Origin: Sphingomonadales bacterium UBA6157
Lineage (GTDB): Bacteria; Pseudomonadota; Alphaproteobacteria; Sphingomonadales; Sphingomonadaceae
Direction: 5' to 3'
DNA: 64,000 nt
Assembly (NCBI GenBank): GCA_002423025.1
Contig: DIUN01000015.1
Location: 132,681-196,680, forward strand
Both the position numbers and the translations under genes were made by a program. Of the stretch, positions 1-8,765 are shown piece after piece. Each line of letters opens with the position of its first letter. Positions within the stretch are counted from its first letter, which is position 1. A model generated the notes under the pieces. It was not told the origin of the DNA, did not search any database, and worked only from the letters and a program-made list of their open reading frames with translations.

Positions 1-2
1 AT

Positions 3-554
3 CCGGTCCCGCACCCCACCGATGAGGGCTTTGATGGCGGGCCGGGCGGCTACTTCCGCTTCCAGTATATCGAGCCGGGCATGGTGGCGCCCAAGGAGCA
101 TGTGCACCATGAGTGCTTCGAGGAGATCATCCTGCTGCAGGGGGATTGCTTCCTGCTCAACGAAGGCCAGATGGGCATCGGCAGCGTGGTGGTGCACCCG
201 CAGGAATTCTACCATGCGCCCTTCGCTTCGCGCAGTGGCGCACTGATCCTCGTCCACACCGATGCGCCGATGGGCTACCCATGGCCACCGCGCGATTACC
301 CGGAGGTGGAGAAGATCGTCGGCGCCTATCTCGATGATGCGCGCTGGGATGTGCCGACCCAGCATGTCGATTGGCCCGACCATCCGCTCAAGGCGATCCA
401 GGAAGAATCTGCCGCCTACCAATCCTGGCGCAAGGAGGGGGACAGCAACCTGTGGGGCGATGGCGAAAGCGGCCTGCAGATTCCCTATCGCCCCGGCGGG
501 CGCGGCACGGCCTCCAAGTTCCGCGGCAGCTGGAAGCGCTGCGGCTGCGAGTGA
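3..554 (+). CDS. cupin-domain protein, 5' end cut by window
   Basis: The reading frame is open from the left edge, so the N-terminus is missing; 183 residues are visible. The chain contains a cupin-like barrel core with metal-ligand-type histidines and an acidic residue (KEHVHHECFEE, about residues 30-40) and a later conserved His in VVVHPQEFYHAPF. This suggests a small-molecule-binding or non-haem metal enzyme, perhaps a cysteine dioxygenase/ChrR-like cupin. The substrate cannot be told. It converges with the SDR gene 14 bp away. Internal ATG codons exist (81 onward), but the conserved part begins upstream of them, so the true start lies outside the window. Confidence 0.7.
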   Translation, partial: PVPHPTDEGFDGGPGGYFRFQYIEPGMVAPKEHVHHECFEEIILLQGDCFLLNEGQMGIGSVVVHPQEFYHAPFASRSGALILVHTDAPMGYPWPPRDYPEVEKIVGAYLDDARWDVPTQHVDWPDHPLKAIQEESAAYQSWRKEGDSNLWGDGESGLQIPYRPGGRGTASKFRGSWKRCGCE

Positions 555-567
555 GGCGGGTGGGGCC

Positions 568-1332
568 CTAGAGCCCCACCGTCAGCCCGCCATCGACAAC
601 GAGCGTCTGCCCGGTGAGGTAGCTGGCCTTCTCGGAGACCAGGAAGGCCAGCACCTCGGCGATCTCGGATGCCTCGCCGATCCGCCCGAGCGGCACGCCC
701 GGCGCGGCGGCAGCCAGCCCTTCCGGCCCCATGGAATTTTCCACGGACAGCGCCTGCGCCGTGCGGATCAGGCCGGGCGCAACGCCGTTCACCCGCACAT
801 TGTGCTTGGCAAGCTCGCACGCCGCGGCCTTCACCAGCCCGGTGATGCCGGCCTTGGCGGCTGAGTAATGCCAATGGTCGTCCCAGCCGACGACCGCGCC
901 GGCGATGGAGGAGACACAGGCGATGGCGCCCTGCCGCCGCGCGCTCATTGCCGGCGCAGCGGCGCGGATGAGGCGGAACTGCCCCTTGAGATCGATATCG
1001 AACACCTCGTCCCACTTTTCATCGGTGAGGATTTCATAGCCGGCGCGCGGCGCGATGCCGGCGTTGACGACAAGCGCCGAAAGCGCGCCGAAGCGGGCGT
1101 TGGCGGCGGCGACCACAGCGGTGCAGGCGGCCGTGTCCGTCACGTCCAGCCGCGCGAACTCGGCGTTGCCGCCAGCGCTGCGGATGGCGGCGGCCACAGC
1201 CTCGCCCTCGGGAGCCAGCACATCGGTGACGAACACATGATAGCCCTCCCGGCCCAGCACAAGCGCCGTCGCAGCGCCGATTCCGATGCCGCCACCCGTT
1301 ACCAGTGCCGCTTTTGTCGCAGCTGTCGTCAT
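568..1332 (-). CDS. SDR family NAD(P)-dependent oxidoreductase
   Basis: A 254-residue classical short-chain dehydrogenase/reductase, cytosolic. The Rossmann nucleotide-binding motif TGGGIGIG is at about residues 12-19, NAG at about 89-91, the catalytic Ser in VSSIAG, and the YSAAK (YxxxK) pair at about 157-161. The C-terminal SYLTGQTLVVDGG segment is typical of the FabG-like branch. An Asp after the second beta strand (VTDV) hints at NAD(H) preference. The natural substrate is not evident. The gene is monocistronic, with its stop facing the cupin gene. The length is normal for the family. Confidence 0.9.
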   Translation of the reverse strand: MTTAATKAALVTGGGIGIGAATALVLGREGYHVFVTDVLAPEGEAVAAAIRSAGGNAEFARLDVTDTAACTAVVAAANARFGALSALVVNAGIAPRAGYEILTDEKWDEVFDIDLKGQFRLIRAAAPAMSARRQGAIACVSSIAGAVVGWDDHWHYSAAKAGITGLVKAAACELAKHNVRVNGVAPGLIRTAQALSVENSMGPEGLAAAAPGVPLGRIGEASEIAEVLAFLVSEKASYLTGQTLVVDGGLTVGL

Positions 1333-1508
1333 GGGCCAAAAATCTCCGAATAGCGTTTGCGATCAAGGACTAATCTTGCCAGATTGCACGCGCTGCGCAA
1401 GCCTCCCACGCTAATTGTTAAGTATGCAAAGCCTTGACGCGTTGTGGGAGGAAGCGCATGGAAGTATCTGGAATTCAACGCGTGTTTGGCTGGGGGGAGT
1501 CGATCATC

Positions 1509-1949
1509 ATGCCACCATTGGCCCGATGGCTCGGCTATGCCGGCCTGCTGCCACAAGCCTTTGCCGTGGGCTGGCTGGCCGTGGCTCCCAAGATGGTTGC
1601 CATCAACCTGCCGCTGCTGCTCGTGCATGGCTATGCGGCGCTGATCTTCAGCTTTCTGGGTGGCCTCTGGTGGGGCCTTGGCGCGGCAGCACGCGATCGC
1701 GCACCGGCCTGGGTGTGGGTGGTGGCGGTGGTGCCATCGCTGGTCGGGCTCGGCTCGATGGCGCTCATGGTGATGACCGGCATGAACATGCTGGCACTGG
1801 CCCTGCTGGGCATCGGGCTGGTGGCGGCGCTGCTGGTTGACCGGGAGCTGGTGGCGCTGGACCTGGCGCCCGCCTCATGGATGGACCTGCGCACACCGCT
1901 GTCGCTCGGGCTGGGCGGGCTGACGCTGGTGGCCGCCGCGCTCTCGTAG
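1509..1949 (+). CDS. DUF3429 family membrane protein
   Basis: A small integral inner-membrane protein of about 146 residues with four to five hydrophobic helices. It begins PPLARWLGYAGLLPQ, which matches the start of the DUF3429 family, whose function is unknown. The start is ambiguous. The ATG at 1509 has GGGGGGAG 9 bp upstream and gives the family's usual length. The ATG at 1458, preceded by GGAGGAAGCGC, would add 17 polar residues. The gene is divergent from the SDR gene and convergent with the cyclophilin gene, with 2 bp between the stops. Nothing in the context suggests a role. Confidence 0.75.
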   Translation: MPPLARWLGYAGLLPQAFAVGWLAVAPKMVAINLPLLLVHGYAALIFSFLGGLWWGLGAAARDRAPAWVWVVAVVPSLVGLGSMALMVMTGMNMLALALLGIGLVAALLVDRELVALDLAPASWMDLRTPLSLGLGGLTLVAAALS

Positions 1950-1951
1950 CG

Positions 1952-2620
1952 CTATTTCGGCGCGCGGCGGGCGGTGATGATCCGCACCGGCGCCTCGATC
2001 ATCTGGCCCTTCATGGCGCCCTCGCCCTTGGTGGCGGAAACCGGCGCCAGCTGGATGGCCTTGACCACGTCCATGCCGGCCATAACGCTGCCGAAAGCGG
2101 CAAAGCCGAGGTTGTCCCCCGGCGCACCTGGCTTGGCATCCAGTGACGACAAGTCCCCGATTATGATGAAGAAATCCCCCGCGGCCGTGCCCGGTGCGCC
2201 GCGCGCCATCGAGATGACGCCGTTGGTGTTGGAGAGCCCCGTAAGGGTGGTCGGCTCATGCTTGACGGGCGGCAGCGAGCGCGCCGAGGCGCCGGCGACA
2301 CCGCCCTGGATGAGGCCATATTCGTTGTTCGGCCCCATCGCCATGGCGCGGTAGAAATTGGTGCCATCTAGCTTTTTCTGATCGATGTAGCGCAGGAAAT
2401 TGGCGCTGGTCAGCGGCGCGCGCTGCGTCTCCAGAGCCAGGGTGATCGGCCCGAGGCTGGTGGTGAGCACCACCTTCACGGTGGTGAAAACCGGGGGTTT
2501 CGGGGCTTCAGCGGGCACCGGTTCGGAAGAGGCCGGGAGCGGGGCCGGAACCTCCTGGGCGGCGAGCGGCGCCGCAGCGGCGAGCAGCAGGGCAAAAGCG
2601 GAGGCGAGCAAGCGGATCAT
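1952..2620 (-). CDS. exported peptidyl-prolyl cis-trans isomerase, cyclophilin type
   Basis: A 222-residue protein with a cleavable signal peptide (MIRLLASAFALLLAAAAPLAAQ) and a short Pro-rich linker, followed by a cyclophilin domain (about residues 48-215). Recognisable family segments are GPITLALETQRAPLTSANF, DGTNFYRAM, GLIQGG and SMARGAPGTAAGDFFI. It should catalyse prolyl isomerisation during folding of periplasmic or outer-membrane proteins. This bacterial branch lacks some of the active-site residues of human CypA, so activity may be modest. It diverges from the cyclase gene. A housekeeping role is likely. Confidence 0.88.
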   Translation of the reverse strand: MIRLLASAFALLLAAAAPLAAQEVPAPLPASSEPVPAEAPKPPVFTTVKVVLTTSLGPITLALETQRAPLTSANFLRYIDQKKLDGTNFYRAMAMGPNNEYGLIQGGVAGASARSLPPVKHEPTTLTGLSNTNGVISMARGAPGTAAGDFFIIIGDLSSLDAKPGAPGDNLGFAAFGSVMAGMDVVKAIQLAPVSATKGEGAMKGQMIEAPVRIITARRAPK

Positions 2621-2653
2621 GACGCCAGCTTAGCGCAAAAGCGCTGGACAGCC

Positions 2654-4777
2654 ATGGCGCAAATCCACCATGAATTGCCGAGGGGGAGACACGGACGTGC
2701 CAGCCGAAGCGCGATGCCAGATGCGGCGAGGCCGCGGCGCATGAACCCCGCATTCAAGCCGGTGCAGCGCTTCCTGCAGAATGTCGGGCTGGCCCGGCTG
2801 CTCGTCACCATCATCTTCCTGGGCGTCGCCATCTTCATCGCCCGCTACAGCTGGCAGATGCCGGTTCTGGTTGAGACCGAGCGCGGGCTTTACGACGTGC
2901 GCAGCTACCTCTCCTCGCCTGTGGTGGCGCAGGATGATCGCATCGTCATCATCGTCTTCACCGAGGAAACGCTGGCCGCCACCGGCAAGCGCTCGCCGCT
3001 CGATCGCAAGCTGCTGGCGCAGGCGCTGACCAACATCGATGCCATGCAGCCCCGCGCCATCGGCATCGATATTCTCATCGACCAGGCCCAGCCCGATGAT
3101 GAAGCGCTGGTCACCGCCTTTCGCCAGATGAAGACGCCCACCCGCCTCGCCACCGTGGCCGAAAACGAGGTCGTCCCCACCCTGCCGCCGTGGCAGGACA
3201 AGTTCCTGCGCAGCTTCCAGGCGCGCATCGCCTCGGCCAGTGTTGGCGGCGGCGATGTGCGGGTGGATGTGGATGCGGACAATGTCATCCGTCGCTTTCC
3301 CGCCCAGCTGCCCGGTGCCAAGCCGCTGCTGATGGACCTGATGGCGGCGGACGGAAAATGGGGCGGCACCCCGATGCGGGACTATGCCGGCGGCATCGGC
3401 TTCCGCCGCCCGCAGGACAATGAGCACCCGGTGTTCACCACCCTGCCCATCGACCTGTTTGCCGATCCGGCGATGGCCGCCGCCATGGCGCCGCTGGTCA
3501 AGGGCCGTTTCGTGCTGATCGGCGCCGAGCTTTCGATGGTCGATCAGTTCATGACGCCGCTCACCCGCGTGACGAGCGACACCACGGCGGGCGTGGAAAT
3601 CCACGGCCACCTGCTCGCCCAGCGGCTCGATGGCCGGCGGCTGGCAATCCTGCCGGATTGGGCCATCGGCGCCTTCGCGCTGCTTGTCATCGCCGCCGGT
3701 GCGCTCACCAGCATCTCGCCGCTGGCGGCGGGCACCACCGCCGTGATCGGCGCCGGCGAGATCATCGCGCTGATCGGCCTGCCGTTCCTGCTCCAGCGCA
3801 ACGGCATCGACACCACCGGGCTGCCGGCCGGCGGCTGGGTGATCGGCTTCATCATCGCCTATGCCGCCACCGCCACCTCGGCGCGCTCCATCGGCGTGGA
3901 GCAGCGCCAGTTCGCCCAGAGCGCGCTCGGCAAATATCTGCCGCCCGATATCGCCCAGCAGATCATCCGCGAGCCTGAGAAGCTGGCGCTGCACGGCGAG
4001 AAGCGCCAGATCTATGCGCTGTTCACCGATATCGAGGGCTTCACCTCGCTCAGTGACAGCGTGACGGCCGAGCAGCTCGGCACGCTGCTCAACGATTATC
4101 TCGACGACATGAGCCGCACGATCCTCAAATATGGCGGCACCATCGACAAGTTCGTCGGCGATGCCGTGATCGCCTTCTGGGGCGCGCCGGTCTCGCGGCC
4201 GGACGATGCTGACCGGGCGCTCGCCGCTGCCCGCGCCATCCAGGTGCTGAGCGCCAAGGCCATGGCCCGCACCGCCGCGCTGCGGGAAAAGGCGCTGGTG
4301 GCCGCCGGAGCCGACGCTGCGCCGCCGCCCGTGCCGGCCATCGGCCGCACCCGCGTCGGCGTGCATCGCGGCCCGGCGGTGGTCGGCAATTTCGGCGGGC
4401 ATGACCGGATCCAGTACACCGCGCTCGGCGATGCGATGAACTGCGCCGCCCGCCTCGAATCCGCCAACAAGAAGCTTGGCAGCTACACGCTCGTCAGCAT
4501 CGATGCGCTGGCCGCCATCGCGGACCCGGCCTGCCGCTGCCTTGGCCGCATCACCCTGCGCGGCCGGGGTGACCCGATTGAAGTCTATGAGCCGATTGGC
4601 GATTCCGCCGCGGCCAGGGAACACAACGCGCTCTGGCAACGATATGAAGCTGGCGACGTATCTGCGCTCGAGGCGTTCAAATCATTGGCCGCCCGCGCAC
4701 CGGATGATATGGTTCTGGCACGCTTTATCAGCCGGATCGAAACGATCGGACCAGGAGGCAGTTATGTTGTCGGTTAG
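2654..4777 (+). CDS. CHASE2-domain class III adenylate/guanylate cyclase
   Basis: A membrane sensor cyclase of 707 residues. The order is a short N-terminal tail, TM1 (about 47-66), an extracytoplasmic CHASE2 sensor (about 75-330), three TM helices (about 335-420), and a cytoplasmic class III cyclase domain (about 440-640). The two metal Asp residues are in FTDIEGF (about 455-461) and VGDAVIAFWG (about 501-510). The purine-selecting Lys (DKFVGD) and Thr (YTALGD) fit adenylate cyclase. The transition-state Asn/Arg are in GDAMNCAARLE. The start is uncertain: ATGs at 2714 and 2741 are also in frame, and no start has a strong ribosome site. The 3' end overlaps the next gene by 14 bp. It probably makes cAMP in response to a periplasmic signal. 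Confidence 0.9.
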   Translation: MAQIHHELPRGRHGRASRSAMPDAARPRRMNPAFKPVQRFLQNVGLARLLVTIIFLGVAIFIARYSWQMPVLVETERGLYDVRSYLSSPVVAQDDRIVIIVFTEETLAATGKRSPLDRKLLAQALTNIDAMQPRAIGIDILIDQAQPDDEALVTAFRQMKTPTRLATVAENEVVPTLPPWQDKFLRSFQARIASASVGGGDVRVDVDADNVIRRFPAQLPGAKPLLMDLMAADGKWGGTPMRDYAGGIGFRRPQDNEHPVFTTLPIDLFADPAMAAAMAPLVKGRFVLIGAELSMVDQFMTPLTRVTSDTTAGVEIHGHLLAQRLDGRRLAILPDWAIGAFALLVIAAGALTSISPLAAGTTAVIGAGEIIALIGLPFLLQRNGIDTTGLPAGGWVIGFIIAYAATATSARSIGVEQRQFAQSALGKYLPPDIAQQIIREPEKLALHGEKRQIYALFTDIEGFTSLSDSVTAEQLGTLLNDYLDDMSRTILKYGGTIDKFVGDAVIAFWGAPVSRPDDADRALAAARAIQVLSAKAMARTAALREKALVAAGADAAPPPVPAIGRTRVGVHRGPAVVGNFGGHDRIQYTALGDAMNCAARLESANKKLGSYTLVSIDALAAIADPACRCLGRITLRGRGDPIEVYEPIGDSAAAREHNALWQRYEAGDVSALEAFKSLAARAPDDMVLARFISRIETIGPGGSYVVG

Positions 4778-5504
4778 CACGCTCAGGGCCTCGCGGCTCA
4801 TCACCGCCCTTGCCACGGCCACACTGCTGGCCAGCGCGGCAAATGCGGCGCTGGTGGTGCGCTCGGTGGGCAATGGCGTCGGCGCCTTTCCTGTCGGCAA
4901 GACAGTGGTGGCCGGCACCCCGATCACGCTGACGCCGGGGGACATGCTTACCCTGCTCGATGGCGCGACCACCCGCACCTTCCGTGGCCCCGGCACCTTT
5001 GACCTTGGCCGCGCCGCTGCGCAGACGACGACGCTGGCCGCCGCCGCCACGGCGCTCGATTCCCGCGCTGCCGTGCGCAAGCCGCGCCTCGGAACGGTGC
5101 GCGGCGTGCCCGCCATCGCCGGCCCGAGCCTGTGGGACGTGGAGCTGGATGCCGCCAATGCTGGGCCGCAATGCGTGGTGGACCCCGCCAACGTCACGCT
5201 GCGCCGCGCCATGACGACGACGAGCCGCACCATCACCATCGCCGCTGGCACCGGCAAGCCGGCCAGCGTGACGATGACGATGGGCGCTGCCACGGCGAAA
5301 TGGCCCAAGGCGCTGCCCGCCATGGGCAGCTTCACCCTCACCGACAGTGCCGCCGGCAAGCGCAGCATCACCTTCACCAAGGTGCCGGCGCCGACAGGCG
5401 ATGCCGCGACCGACGCCGAAGCACTGATCAAGGCGGGCTGCACGCAGCAGCTGGAGCGCTTTGTGAAGGGGCTGGAGACGGGCAAGGCCGCCGGCGACGA
5501 TTGA
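4764..5504 (+). CDS. exported FecR-like protein of unknown function
   Basis: A 246-residue protein. The start at 4764 is supported by AGGAGG 5 bp upstream and by a clean signal peptide (MLSVSTLRASRLITALATATLLASAANAA). The mature N-terminus resembles the FecR/SH3-like fold (VGKTVVAGTPITLTPGDMLT, then TRTFRGPGTF). The rest is Ala/Thr-rich, with two cysteines that could pair (in PQCVVD and KAGCTQ). It overlaps the cyclase gene by 14 bp, so the two are probably translated together. As an extracytoplasmic protein next to a CHASE2 sensor, it could modulate that sensor or bind the cell envelope. That is inference. A good terminator follows. Confidence 0.65.
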   Translation: MLSVSTLRASRLITALATATLLASAANAALVVRSVGNGVGAFPVGKTVVAGTPITLTPGDMLTLLDGATTRTFRGPGTFDLGRAAAQTTTLAAAATALDSRAAVRKPRLGTVRGVPAIAGPSLWDVELDAANAGPQCVVDPANVTLRRAMTTTSRTITIAAGTGKPASVTMTMGAATAKWPKALPAMGSFTLTDSAAGKRSITFTKVPAPTGDAATDAEALIKAGCTQQLERFVKGLETGKAAGDD

Positions 5505-5530
5505 GGCGCTTCTTGCGCGGTATTTCGAGG

Positions 5531-5561
5531 GGGCTGCGGGGGAGACTTCGCAGCCCTTTTT
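5531..5561 (+). terminator. intrinsic terminator after cyclase/FecR-like pair
   Basis: An 8-bp perfect stem (GGGCTGCG at 5531-5538 pairing with CGCAGCCC at 5549-5556) with a 10-nt loop is followed directly by five T residues. It lies 26 bp after the stop of the FecR-like gene and ends the plus-strand unit before the convergent CHAT operon. Confidence 0.85.
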
Positions 5562-5645
5562 CGTGGGCGCACCAGGCTTCCCCTCGCGGCGGGCGAGAGA
5601 CGCCAGAGGCTCCCGTGGGGGCTCGGCATATTCGGATAACGTGTG

Positions 5646-5702
5646 AACCCCCACCCCGCTCGGCTGGTGCCGAGTCGCCCTCCCCGCAAGGGGGAGGGAG
5701 GC
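5646..5702. repeat. intergenic palindromic element
   Basis: This non-coding block between two convergent units contains CCCTCCCC (5678-5685), a GCAA loop and GGGGAGGG (5691-5698). It follows a stretch with a second small inverted repeat around CTCGGC/GCCGAG. Elements of this make-up are scattered between genes in many alphaproteobacterial genomes. It could also help end transcription of the minus-strand operon, although there is no T run. Only one copy is in the window. Confidence 0.5.
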
Positions 5703-5711
5703 AGACCCGGC

Positions 5712-8700
5712 TTATTGCAGCGGCCGCGCGCCATCCCCGACGATGGCGAAGGCCGACCAGTAATAGGGATGCGAGGTGTCCGCGGCGTCCATCAGTTCGG
5801 CGCTGGCCCGGCGCATCGCCTCACCTACGCCGACTCCGGCTTCGGTTTTGAACAGCCCAGTGACCAGCCGCTCGGTGGCACCATAATCATCCGGCACCGG
5901 CCAATGGCTGGCAACGACAGTGCGCGAGCCGGCCCCGACAAAGGCCCGCACCAGGCCATCCAGCGCAAAGTTGCCGCCGGTGCTGATGCCCGCCTCGCGC
6001 GTGGCGGAGACGGTCGCCATGCCGGCCGTGTCGCAGGCCGAGAGGATTACGGTTTCGGCATCGAGCCGCAGGTCGAAAATCTCCTTGAAGGTCAGCAGGC
6101 CATCCGAGCCGACCGCACCGAAGGAGGTCAGCAGCGCCGGCTGGGCGCTGCACTGCGGCGCCGGCGCGGTGACCAGGCCGTGGGTGGCGAAGTGCAGGAT
6201 GCGATACTGGTTGAGATCGCTGCGCGTCGCGAGGCTGCTGTCCGTGAAGTCACTCTCCGTGACGATCTGGTTGCCATTGCCGTCCCGGAGGGCCGTGGCG
6301 GCAAACTGCAGCTCATTGGCCGAGATTGGGTTGGCCCAGGCAGCAAGCGGCCACTCGCAGGCCTCGCGCGGGATGGCGGTGATGTTGGCCGGCGGCGCCG
6401 CATTCTGGCCAAGGCCGAGATAGGTGCGGGTGGCGGACGAATGGGCGATGCCGCGCAGATCGACAAACGAGCGCGGGCTAACGGCGGTGGTGACCATCCG
6501 TGAGCGGCCAAGCCAGGAGATGCCGCGCATGTCATAGGCATCGGCGGTCACGTCCGCGACGCGGGCGAGAAACTCCGGCAGCCCGGCATCATCGGCGATG
6601 AGCAGGTTGATCGGCAATTGCAGCAGCGCGCCATCCGGCTCGAACACCAGGTGGCTGACTTGCGGCATCGCCGCCTCGACGCCGCCGAACAGCGCCTTGT
6701 AAAGCGTGCGCGCCGTGCCGGCATCAAAGGGATAGGTCGCGGTCTGGCCGTTCTCGATGCGCACGATGCTGTCCCGCAGCGTCGTCACCATCGTCTCCAG
6801 CTGCGGCACATCGGCCTCCACCTTCACGATGCGCGCGGCATCGGGCTGGATGAACAGGCCATAGGCAGCGCTATCGACCAGCGCGAGCTTGTAATAGGCC
6901 TCGCCGGGCTTGAGCTTGGCCTGCAGCTCCTGGAGCTTGAGCGTTTCAGCCGCCACGACGCGATAGCGTGGGAAGGCCGCCAGCTTGGCGAGCAGCTGGG
7001 TCTGTTGCACGGCGAGCATCTGGCGGCGCTCGGTAGCGTCTTCCAGCGCCGTGCGATCATCACTGGAAAGCTCGGTCTGTGCGGTAAGGCGGGCGATATC
7101 GGTTTCGGCCCGGATGATCTCGCGGCTGACGGTGCGCGATTCGCGGAACAGCCCGGCGGCTTCATCGCTGCCGCCGGAAAGCTCGCGCGCCAGCATCGCC
7201 TGCGTCTGCGCCACGCCGGGGCGGACCAGCGTCTGCGAGGCATCGAAGAACGCCTCGACATCGGCGGGGCCACCGCGCGCTGCCAGCAGCGCGAAATAGG
7301 GCGCGATGAGCGGGCGGATAGCCTGGGCGCCGCCCGGCGTATCGGGCGTGGCACGGATGACGTCGCCATAGGCCGCCAGTGCCGCCGTGTCCTGCCCCTG
7401 CCGGGCCAGCAGCGCCGCGAGCCGGGCGCGGGCTGAGAGCAGCACGGCGGAGCTCGGGTAATCCGTGGCGAGCAGGCGCGTTGCCTCCTCGAGGTTGGCG
7501 CGGGCGCCGGCGGCGTTGCCGGCTGCTTCATCGAGCAGCGAAAGCTCGGTGAGGCTGGCGGCGTTGAGCCAGGTCATGCTGCGGACGCGGCCACCACGGA
7601 TGGCGGTGATCGCGGCGGTGGCATCGGCCAGTGCGGCGCGGGCCTCGGGCGCTCGGCCGGTGGCGCGATAGGCGACGCCGCGCAGATAGAGCGTCTGCGC
7701 ATCGAGGATGGCGATGCGCTCCGGGTCCGTCAGCCGCTGCTCGCCGCCAGAGAGCCGCTCGAGGCGGCCACTGTCCGTGCTCAGGCGCTGGGCCACCGGG
7801 CGGTCGATGAAGCCCTCGGCCAGCCGGTCCAGCCGCAGGCCGGAGTTGGTGGCGGCGGAAACGGAGGTGTTGAGGATCTCCAGCGCCGCTTCGGCGCGGC
7901 CATAGTTCAGCGCATCGATGGCGCGGAAGTTGCGCAGGCGGCGCTGCTGCACCGGATCCCCGGCGTCAGGGGCTTGCGCGGCACGCTCGAACAGCGCGGC
8001 GCTTTCCACCGGGTTGCCGAGGTTGGACTGCTGGAGCCCCTGGTTGGCGAGATATTCAGCGGTGCGGTCAAAGCCGGTGGAGCCGGTGCGGGCGCGCTCG
8101 ACGAGTGTTTCAAAGAACACCGAGGCCTCGGCAAAGCTGCCGGCGTTGTTGCGGACATAGCCTTCCGCCAGCGCCTGCTCGGGATCGAGCGTGCCGGCCT
8201 GCACACGGGCAAGGGCTGTCGGGTCCCCGCCGCCAGTGCTGGTGACGGCAAGTGCGCCGGGCAGCGCCCTGTCTGCCACCAGGCTTTGCAGGCCCAGCGC
8301 CAGCGCCTGCTCATAGCCGGCAAAGCCTTCGGCAATGTAGAGCGTGCCGCCGCGATCAAGGCTGAACACCATCTGCGGGACGCTGTTTTCCGGTGCGGCG
8401 CAGGCGCGGCGCTGCACGCCGGCGAGCGTGCCGAGCGTGACGCTTTCCGGCGCGGCGCAGACCCCGCCGCCACCGCGCCCGGACAATTTGGCGCTGGCCG
8501 CGGCGCCGGTGCCGGAGCGTAGGGCATAGAGCTTGCCCACCGAGGTTGCCGCATCCCGGCAGACGATGGCGTAGCCGCGATCGAACATCGAGGTGAGCAG
8601 CGGATCAACCGATTGCGCCTGCGCCGTGCATAGCACGCCGGAGTTGCCGATGCGGAAGCTGTCCTGCCCCTTGAGGCGCTGCACGGCGGCAGCGGCTGGC

Positions 8701-8765
8701 ATGGCCGAGGCCAGCACAACTGCCGCGCCGAGCAGCAGCCGGGAAACCATGTGGCGCGACGTCAT
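5712..8765 (-). CDS. exported TPR-CHAT domain protease-like protein
   Basis: A protein of 1017 residues with a signal peptide (about residues 1-27, ending AMPAAAAV). A helical, TPR-like middle (about 190-500) is followed by a coiled-coil stretch (about 570-610) and a C-terminal CHAT (caspase HetF associated with TPRs) domain (about 690-1015). The CHAT cysteine-peptidase dyad is intact: His862 in HFATHG and Cys911 in LSACDTAG. It is therefore a candidate caspase-like peptidase, but extracytoplasmic because of the signal peptide. The start codon overlaps the tpsA stop (ATGA), so translation is coupled to the giant exoprotein. A role in processing or anchoring that exoprotein is inferred from the coupling, not shown. 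Confidence 0.9.
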   Translation of the reverse strand: MTSRHMVSRLLLGAAVVLASAMPAAAAVQRLKGQDSFRIGNSGVLCTAQAQSVDPLLTSMFDRGYAIVCRDAATSVGKLYALRSGTGAAASAKLSGRGGGGVCAAPESVTLGTLAGVQRRACAAPENSVPQMVFSLDRGGTLYIAEGFAGYEQALALGLQSLVADRALPGALAVTSTGGGDPTALARVQAGTLDPEQALAEGYVRNNAGSFAEASVFFETLVERARTGSTGFDRTAEYLANQGLQQSNLGNPVESAALFERAAQAPDAGDPVQQRRLRNFRAIDALNYGRAEAALEILNTSVSAATNSGLRLDRLAEGFIDRPVAQRLSTDSGRLERLSGGEQRLTDPERIAILDAQTLYLRGVAYRATGRAPEARAALADATAAITAIRGGRVRSMTWLNAASLTELSLLDEAAGNAAGARANLEEATRLLATDYPSSAVLLSARARLAALLARQGQDTAALAAYGDVIRATPDTPGGAQAIRPLIAPYFALLAARGGPADVEAFFDASQTLVRPGVAQTQAMLARELSGGSDEAAGLFRESRTVSREIIRAETDIARLTAQTELSSDDRTALEDATERRQMLAVQQTQLLAKLAAFPRYRVVAAETLKLQELQAKLKPGEAYYKLALVDSAAYGLFIQPDAARIVKVEADVPQLETMVTTLRDSIVRIENGQTATYPFDAGTARTLYKALFGGVEAAMPQVSHLVFEPDGALLQLPINLLIADDAGLPEFLARVADVTADAYDMRGISWLGRSRMVTTAVSPRSFVDLRGIAHSSATRTYLGLGQNAAPPANITAIPREACEWPLAAWANPISANELQFAATALRDGNGNQIVTESDFTDSSLATRSDLNQYRILHFATHGLVTAPAPQCSAQPALLTSFGAVGSDGLLTFKEIFDLRLDAETVILSACDTAGMATVSATREAGISTGGNFALDGLVRAFVGAGSRTVVASHWPVPDDYGATERLVTGLFKTEAGVGVGEAMRRASAELMDAADTSHPYYWSAFAIVGDGARPLQ

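Noticed and set aside
2630..4639. A 669-codon minus-strand frame opposite the cyclase gene
   Set aside because: Composition is Arg/Gly/His-rich with no recognisable domain, while the plus strand encodes all cyclase and CHASE2 motifs.
5712..8765. CHAT protein as part of a CRISPR or gasdermin defence system
   Set aside because: No Cas, gRAMP or gasdermin-like gene is near, and the protein has a signal peptide and is coupled to a secretion operon.
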